From: DATKCN01 sp035513175
GTDB lineage: Bacteria; Chloroflexota; Chloroflexia; Thermomicrobiales; CFX8
Assembly: GCA_035513175.1 (NCBI GenBank)
Contig: DATKCN010000365.1
Coordinates: 1 to 9,819, forward strand
Direction of reading: 5' to 3'
Length of the DNA stretch: 9,819 nt
Each line of letters opens with the position of its first letter. Within the stretch, counting starts at the first letter, position 1. Under the pieces are notes generated by a model. It ran no database searches, was not told the origin of the DNA, and was given only the letters and a program-made list of their open reading frames with translations. Positions 6,678-9,819 of this stretch are shown here, piece after piece. Both the position numbers and the translations under genes were made by a program.

Positions 6678-7772
6678 GAAGTAGAACGTCGATCCGTGGC
6701 CGGCCTCGCTCTCGACCCCCAGATGACCGCCGTGCGCGTGCACGATGCCGCGCGCGATCGGCAGGCCGAGGCCCGCGCCGCGCGAGCGGATGTTCGACTG
6801 GGTGGACTGCCAAGAGCGGTCGAACACGTGCGGCAGTTGTTCGCGGCTGATTCCGCGTCCCGTGTCGCTGACCGAAACACGCACCTCGTTTGCTTGCAGC
6901 GCGGCCGACACGATGATGCGGCCCCCGCGCTCGGTGGCCTTGATCGCATTCCCTATCAGGTTGGACAGCACCTGGCCGATGCGCTCGGGGTCCGCGTGCA
7001 CGATCGGCAGGGAAGGCGGCAGGTCCTCGCGCAGCTCCAACCCCGCTTCCGCGATGAGGGGACGCAGCGTCCGCAGCGCGCCTTCGAGCAGCGCGGTCGT
7101 GGTAATCGGTTGTGGCTCGATGACCAGCCGGCCGGTCTCGACGCGAGTGACGTCGAGCAAATCCTGGATGAGCCGGTCCATCTGCAGTGCCGCGTCGCGG
7201 ATCAACTGGATCTGCTCGGCGCCCTCGGGCGACACGCGATCCTTCTGCGATTGCTGAAGCGCGGACGACAACATCTTCACTGCACTGACCGGATTCCGCA
7301 GATCGTGCGCGACCATACTGACGGTGTCGTCGCGCGCGCGCAGCGCGCGCTGTAACTGCTTGCGCAGCTCCACCTGCTCCGTGATGTCGCGCAGCACGAC
7401 GGAGAACACCACGGCATCTCCCATCGAGGCCTTCGCGATCGCGGCCTCGGCGGGAAACTCCTCGCCGTTTTTTCGCAGCCCCGAGATTTCCTGGCGCTGG
7501 CCCATCTTGCGCGCGCTCTCGGGCGCCTCGCGGAACCGCATCACGTGAGCGCGGTGCACATCACGCACGCGCTCCGGTAATAGCATGTCCAGTGGTTTGC
7601 CGATGACTTCGCCCGCAGTCCAGCCGAAGATCTGCTCGGCCCCGTCGTTGAACAGAGTGACGCGCTGGTCTTCGTCGATGCAGATGATCGCGTCTGCCGC
7701 GATGCCGACGATGTCGGCCAGCAGAAAGTCCGTAAGTGTTCGCGAGCCGGATTTGGTCGGGGCGGGGGTCAT
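6654..7772 (-). CDS. Soluble PAS-domain sensor histidine kinase
   Basis: Predicted 372-residue cytoplasmic kinase with no membrane segments. Seen: one PAS domain (about 18-132) with the typical IICIDEDQRVTLFNDGAEQI entry, the MGQRQEISGLRKNGEEFPAE stretch common in FixL-like PAS kinases, and the LRDITEQ exit. A short coiled coil (about 134-150) leads to HisKA with MVAHDLRNPV (H156). HATPase_c has N-box LSNLIGNAIKA (N275), G1 DTGRG (303-307) and G2 GAGLGLPIA (332-340). No PAS-bound haem-ligand His can be assigned with confidence, so the sensed signal is unknown. No response regulator is adjacent on its strand; the NarL-type regulator or the receiver of the hybrid kinase are possible partners. 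The ATG at 7772 has only a distant AGGG upstream. The gene is divergent from the kinase-regulator pair on plus, and its 3' end has a relic copy near 4194. Confidence 0.92.
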   Translation of the reverse strand: MTPAPTKSGSRTLTDFLLADIVGIAADAIICIDEDQRVTLFNDGAEQIFGWTAGEVIGKPLDMLLPERVRDVHRAHVMRFREAPESARKMGQRQEISGLRKNGEEFPAEAAIAKASMGDAVVFSVVLRDITEQVELRKQLQRALRARDDTVSMVAHDLRNPVSAVKMLSSALQQSQKDRVSPEGAEQIQLIRDAALQMDRLIQDLLDVTRVETGRLVIEPQPITTTALLEGALRTLRPLIAEAGLELREDLPPSLPIVHADPERIGQVLSNLIGNAIKATERGGRIIVSAALQANEVRVSVSDTGRGISREQLPHVFDRSWQSTQSNIRSRGAGLGLPIARGIVHAHGGHLGVESEAGHGSTFYFTLPIAKQ

Positions 7773-7888
7773 TGTCAGGAAATACCCTACAAAATGGTAG
7801 GAGTCGAAGGCGGATAGTACCGCTATCGCCCGACAGTATCACGCTTTAGCGGGACGTAGGTTGGGGTCAACAGCCCACCGATTGTCCA
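7773..7888. promoter_or_regulatory. Divergent control region with two inverted repeats
   Basis: This 116-base gap separates two divergent kinase genes and should hold both promoters. Two inverted repeats stand out: CCTAC (7786-7790) with GTAGG (7797-7801) around AAAATG, and GATAG (7813-7817) with CTATC (7823-7827) around TACCG, the latter extendable with GGC/GCC if one base is bulged. A leftward -35 candidate TTGACC (7870-7865) has only a poor -10 (TAAAGC) 16 bases on. The repeats may be operators for a shared regulator, such as the NarL-type regulator encoded downstream; that is inference. Confidence 0.35.
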
Positions 7889-9091
7889 ATGCTCAAGAAT
7901 ACAACGTCCCGACGCGATTTGTTCAAGCACTCTTCTGTCGCCGCCGCTGCCGTAGTCGCGCAAATGACAGCGGCCATCGGAGAAAGGGTCGCTGTCGCCC
8001 CGAGCGGAACCGTCCCGCGCGAGGCAATGGAAGGGGCGAATCCATCGCGCCGCCCGTCGGCGAGGGTGGCATTGCTCCGCGTGCCGCTCCTCGGCAAGCT
8101 GATCGGCGCCAACCTCGTGCTCTTCGTCGGCGCGGTCGCCGGGCACTGGATCTTTCCTTCCGCGTCGTCCACGCTGCAGCTCACGATCGCGTTGACGCTC
8201 AGCTTCGCGCTGACGACCCTGCTCGTGTGGCTGGCGCTCCGTCCCATCGCGCAGATCGAGGCGACCGCGCTGCGTGTCGCGTCGGGCGACTTCGCCGCAC
8301 GCGTGCCGGATTCGCCGCTAGCTGATCGCGACACACTGCGGCTCGCCGTGACGATGAACCGCCTGCTCGACCGCGTGGAATCCGATCGCGCGCGCATCCA
8401 ATACCTCGCCGGACGATCCGTCCGCGCTCGCGACATCGAGCGCGAGTCCGTGGCGCGGGAACTGCGCGATTCATTCGCGCAGATGGTGTCGGCGATCGCG
8501 CTCCAGATGGCTGCGGCGCAGCGTGTGAACGACAATCCGGAAGTGGAGCAGCAGCTCGAGCGGACGCGAATGCTCATCGTGCAACTCACGGAGGAAATGC
8601 GTAGCGTCGCGGAGACGCTGTATCCGGGTACGCTCGGCGAGTTCGGGCTGCTCAACGCGGTGCGGGCGCTCGCGCGCCGTACGGGACGGCAATCGCGGGT
8701 GCAGCTCGAGGTGGACGGCGGGTCGTTCCACGCGCCGCGCCTGACGGCGCAGGCCGCCAGCGCGCTGTACCGCGCTGCCGACGAGGCCCTGCGGAACGTG
8801 TCGCAACATGCCGACGCGAAGCACGTCCGCGTCCTGTTGCACTCCGACGACACGCAGGTTGTCCTCGAGGTCGAGGACGATGGCCGCGGCGTCGACATGC
8901 GGTCGCGCGACCCGATGCAGGCGGGCCTTGGCCTGTTTTCCGCCCGGGCCGTGCTCGCTTTGGCGGGCGGCGAGTTACAGATTTCCAGCGCGCCGGATCT
9001 GGGCACGCGCATCGTCGCGCGAGTACCGACAAGCACCACTGGAAACGGCGCTACGCGAGCCGAGAGCCGAGAGCCGAGAGCCGATCAATGA
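7889..9091 (+). CDS. Membrane HisKA_3-type (NarX-like) sensor kinase homologue lacking the phosphoacceptor His
   Basis: Predicted 400 residues. N-terminus resembles a Tat signal (SRRDLFK at 7-13, then an Ala/Val-rich core). Two membrane helices (about 67-89 and 96-118) are joined by a very short loop, and a HAMP-like linker follows (about 119-168). The HisKA_3 region has RDIERESVARELRDSFAQ; family members have ELHD, but here residue 193 is Arg (codon CGC at 8465-8467). HATPase_c looks intact: EALRNVSQHA (299-308), DDGRG (330-334), GLGLFSARA (346-354). The C-terminal tail RAESREPRAD is encoded by a 7-base repeat. The stop overlaps the regulator's ATG by 4 bases (ATGA), a clear sign of a coupled two-component pair. 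No ribosome binding site is seen at 7889. ATG 8027 (Met47, preceded by CGAGG) would drop the Tat-like leader and give a sensible kinase topology; it is a serious alternative start. Confidence 0.85.
   Translation: MLKNTTSRRDLFKHSSVAAAAVVAQMTAAIGERVAVAPSGTVPREAMEGANPSRRPSARVALLRVPLLGKLIGANLVLFVGAVAGHWIFPSASSTLQLTIALTLSFALTTLLVWLALRPIAQIEATALRVASGDFAARVPDSPLADRDTLRLAVTMNRLLDRVESDRARIQYLAGRSVRARDIERESVARELRDSFAQMVSAIALQMAAAQRVNDNPEVEQQLERTRMLIVQLTEEMRSVAETLYPGTLGEFGLLNAVRALARRTGRQSRVQLEVDGGSFHAPRLTAQAASALYRAADEALRNVSQHADAKHVRVLLHSDDTQVVLEVEDDGRGVDMRSRDPMQAGLGLFSARAVLALAGGELQISSAPDLGTRIVARVPTSTTGNGATRAESREPRADQ
9057..9084 (+). repeat. Four tandem heptamers GAGCCGA at the end of the kinase gene
   Basis: Four perfect copies of GAGCCGA in direct tandem, ending 3 bases before the regulator's ATG and lying inside the kinase reading frame. 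Because 7 is not a multiple of 3, copy-number change shifts the frame. The 28-base block is the exact reverse complement of part of the longer array at 9747-9813. Confidence 0.95.
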
Positions 9092-9747
9092 CAGTCGACA
9101 TCATCAAGGTAGTATTGGCGGACGATCACACCGTGGTGCGGGCGGGCCTCAAGGCCGTGCTCGGATCGGCGAAGGACATCCAGGTGATCGGAGAGGTAGC
9201 CAACGGTCGCGACGCGGTCGCTATGGTGCAGCGGCTCAAGCCCGACGTGCTGGTTATGGATCTCTCCATGGAGCCGGTAGACGGCGCCGAGGCAACCAAG
9301 CAGCTCGTGGCGGCCCAGACCGAGACGCGCATTCTTATTCTGACGATGCACTCGCCGGACGAGGCGCTCATTCCGCTGCTCGAGGCAGGTGCCAGCGGCT
9401 TTCTCGAGAAGAGCGTTGCGGACCGCGAGCTGGTGGACGCGGTGCGCGCCGTGGCGCACGGCGACACGTACGTCCAGCCCTCCGCGTCACGCGTGCTGGC
9501 CGGCGGCATCCGCAAGCGCGCCGAGCATTCGGACGAGCGCACCAAGTTCGACAAGCTCACCGACCGCGAACGCGACGTCCTGCGATACATCGCGTCGGGG
9601 TTCACCGCGCCCGAGATCGGCGAAAAGCTGTTCATCAGCCCCAAGACGGTGGACACATACAAGCAGCGCATCACCGAGAAGCTCGGCTTGTCACACCGGT
9701 CGGACTACGTGCAGTTCGCGCTCAAGCTGGGGGTGCTGAAGGAATAG
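9088..9747 (+). CDS. NarL/FixJ-family response regulator (REC-LuxR HTH)
   Basis: Predicted 219-residue DNA-binding response regulator, a normal length for the family. Receiver domain (about 6-122): acidic pair D12/D13 in LADDH, phosphoacceptor D58 (VMDLSME), T86 (LILTMH) and K108 (FLEKS), all present. Output domain (about 154-215): LuxR-type HTH with LTDRERDVLRYIASGFTAPE and the recognition-helix region SPKTVDTYKQRITEKLGL. It should bind DNA as a dimer when phosphorylated. The ATG overlaps the stop of the upstream kinase by 4 bases and has no good ribosome binding site of its own, so translation probably depends on coupling. Given the missing His in that kinase, phosphate might come from the nearby PAS kinase or hybrid kinase instead (inference). 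The gene is enclosed by inverted heptamer arrays. Confidence 0.95.
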   Translation: MTVDIIKVVLADDHTVVRAGLKAVLGSAKDIQVIGEVANGRDAVAMVQRLKPDVLVMDLSMEPVDGAEATKQLVAAQTETRILILTMHSPDEALIPLLEAGASGFLEKSVADRELVDAVRAVAHGDTYVQPSASRVLAGGIRKRAEHSDERTKFDKLTDRERDVLRYIASGFTAPEIGEKLFISPKTVDTYKQRITEKLGLSHRSDYVQFALKLGVLKE

Positions 9748-9813
9748 GCTCTCGGCTCTCGGCTCTCGGCTCTCGGCTCTCGGCTCTCGGCTCTCGGCTC
9801 TCGGCTCTCGGCT
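9747..9813 (+). repeat. Tandem array of heptamer GGCTCTC, about 9.6 copies
   Basis: Nine perfect copies of GGCTCTC from 9747 (the last base of the regulator's stop codon) to 9809, plus GGCT. No substitutions are seen between units, which suggests recent expansion or active homogenisation. The unit is the reverse complement of the heptamer at 9057-9084. There is no T-run, so it is not an ordinary intrinsic terminator. The array begins exactly at the stop codon and ends before the window edge (TGTCAG follows). Confidence 0.97.
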
Positions 9814-9819
9814 TGTCAG

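Noticed and set aside
4184..6696. Insertion sequence or transposon carrying the hybrid kinase
   Set aside because: The flanking repeats are direct, derived from a kinase gene end, and no transposase, terminal inverted repeats or short target-site duplications are seen.
4553..6949. A 798-codon open frame on the minus strand opposite the hybrid kinase gene
   Set aside because: It is an antisense shadow of a GC-rich gene: the plus strand encodes an intact kinase with every expected motif, whereas the minus frame has no recognisable domain, is rich in Arg/His/Asp as shadow frames are, and crosses the ends of two real genes.
7331..7352. Alternating CG run and the palindrome CAGCGCGCGCTG
   Set aside because: It lies within the PAS kinase coding region and simply encodes the Arg/Ala-rich linker RALRARD; such runs are common in GC-rich coding DNA.
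9057..9813. CRISPR-like or mobile-element interpretation of the heptamer arrays
   Set aside because: Units are contiguous with no spacers, only 7 bases long, and no cas, transposase or integrase gene is present in the window.

Overview
The window is GC-rich DNA with tightly packed genes, short or overlapping gene junctions and no RNA genes or insertion sequences that I can recognise. Gene content (Gram-negative-type cytochrome c maturation genes, an outer-membrane beta-barrel with C-terminal Phe, a periplasmic YceI-like protein, and many sensor kinases) indicates a diderm, respiring bacterium. Overall style (high GC, Ccm operon, PAS kinases) would fit Gemmatimonadota or a delta-proteobacterial-type lineage; that placement is inference only.

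Layout. (1) Positions 1-1636, minus strand: an operon ccmA-ccmB-ccmC (haem/cytochrome c maturation ABC exporter system), read right to left. ccmA and ccmB overlap by one base, and ccmC starts 10 bases after ccmB and runs off the window. (2) A non-coding divergent region of about 360 bases. (3) Positions 1998-4118, plus strand: an exported YceI-family protein followed by an exported outer-membrane beta-barrel protein, probably one transcription unit. (4) Positions 4119-4378: a stem-loop terminator candidate, with a small relic of the 3' end of a histidine-kinase gene on the minus strand. (5) Positions 4379-9747: a signalling island. It holds a soluble hybrid kinase (three PAS, HisKA, HATPase, receiver) on plus, a convergent soluble PAS kinase on minus, then, divergent from that, a membrane HisKA_3-type kinase overlapping by 4 bases with a NarL/FixJ-type response regulator. 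(6) Positions 9747-9813: a tandem heptamer array.

How the parts work together. CcmABC would move or present haem for c-type cytochrome assembly. The YceI/barrel pair are envelope proteins of unknown exact role. The last two genes form a two-component pair, but the kinase has Arg where the HisKA_3 family has its phosphorylated His. A 7-base repeat sits inside the end of that kinase gene and again, in inverted orientation, right after the regulator gene. By direct reading of the frames, gain of one heptamer would fuse kinase and regulator into one protein. The altered phosphoacceptor, the Tat-like N-terminus whose topology conflicts with a cytoplasmic kinase, and the slippable junction make the 7889-9813 segment the most interesting part of the window.
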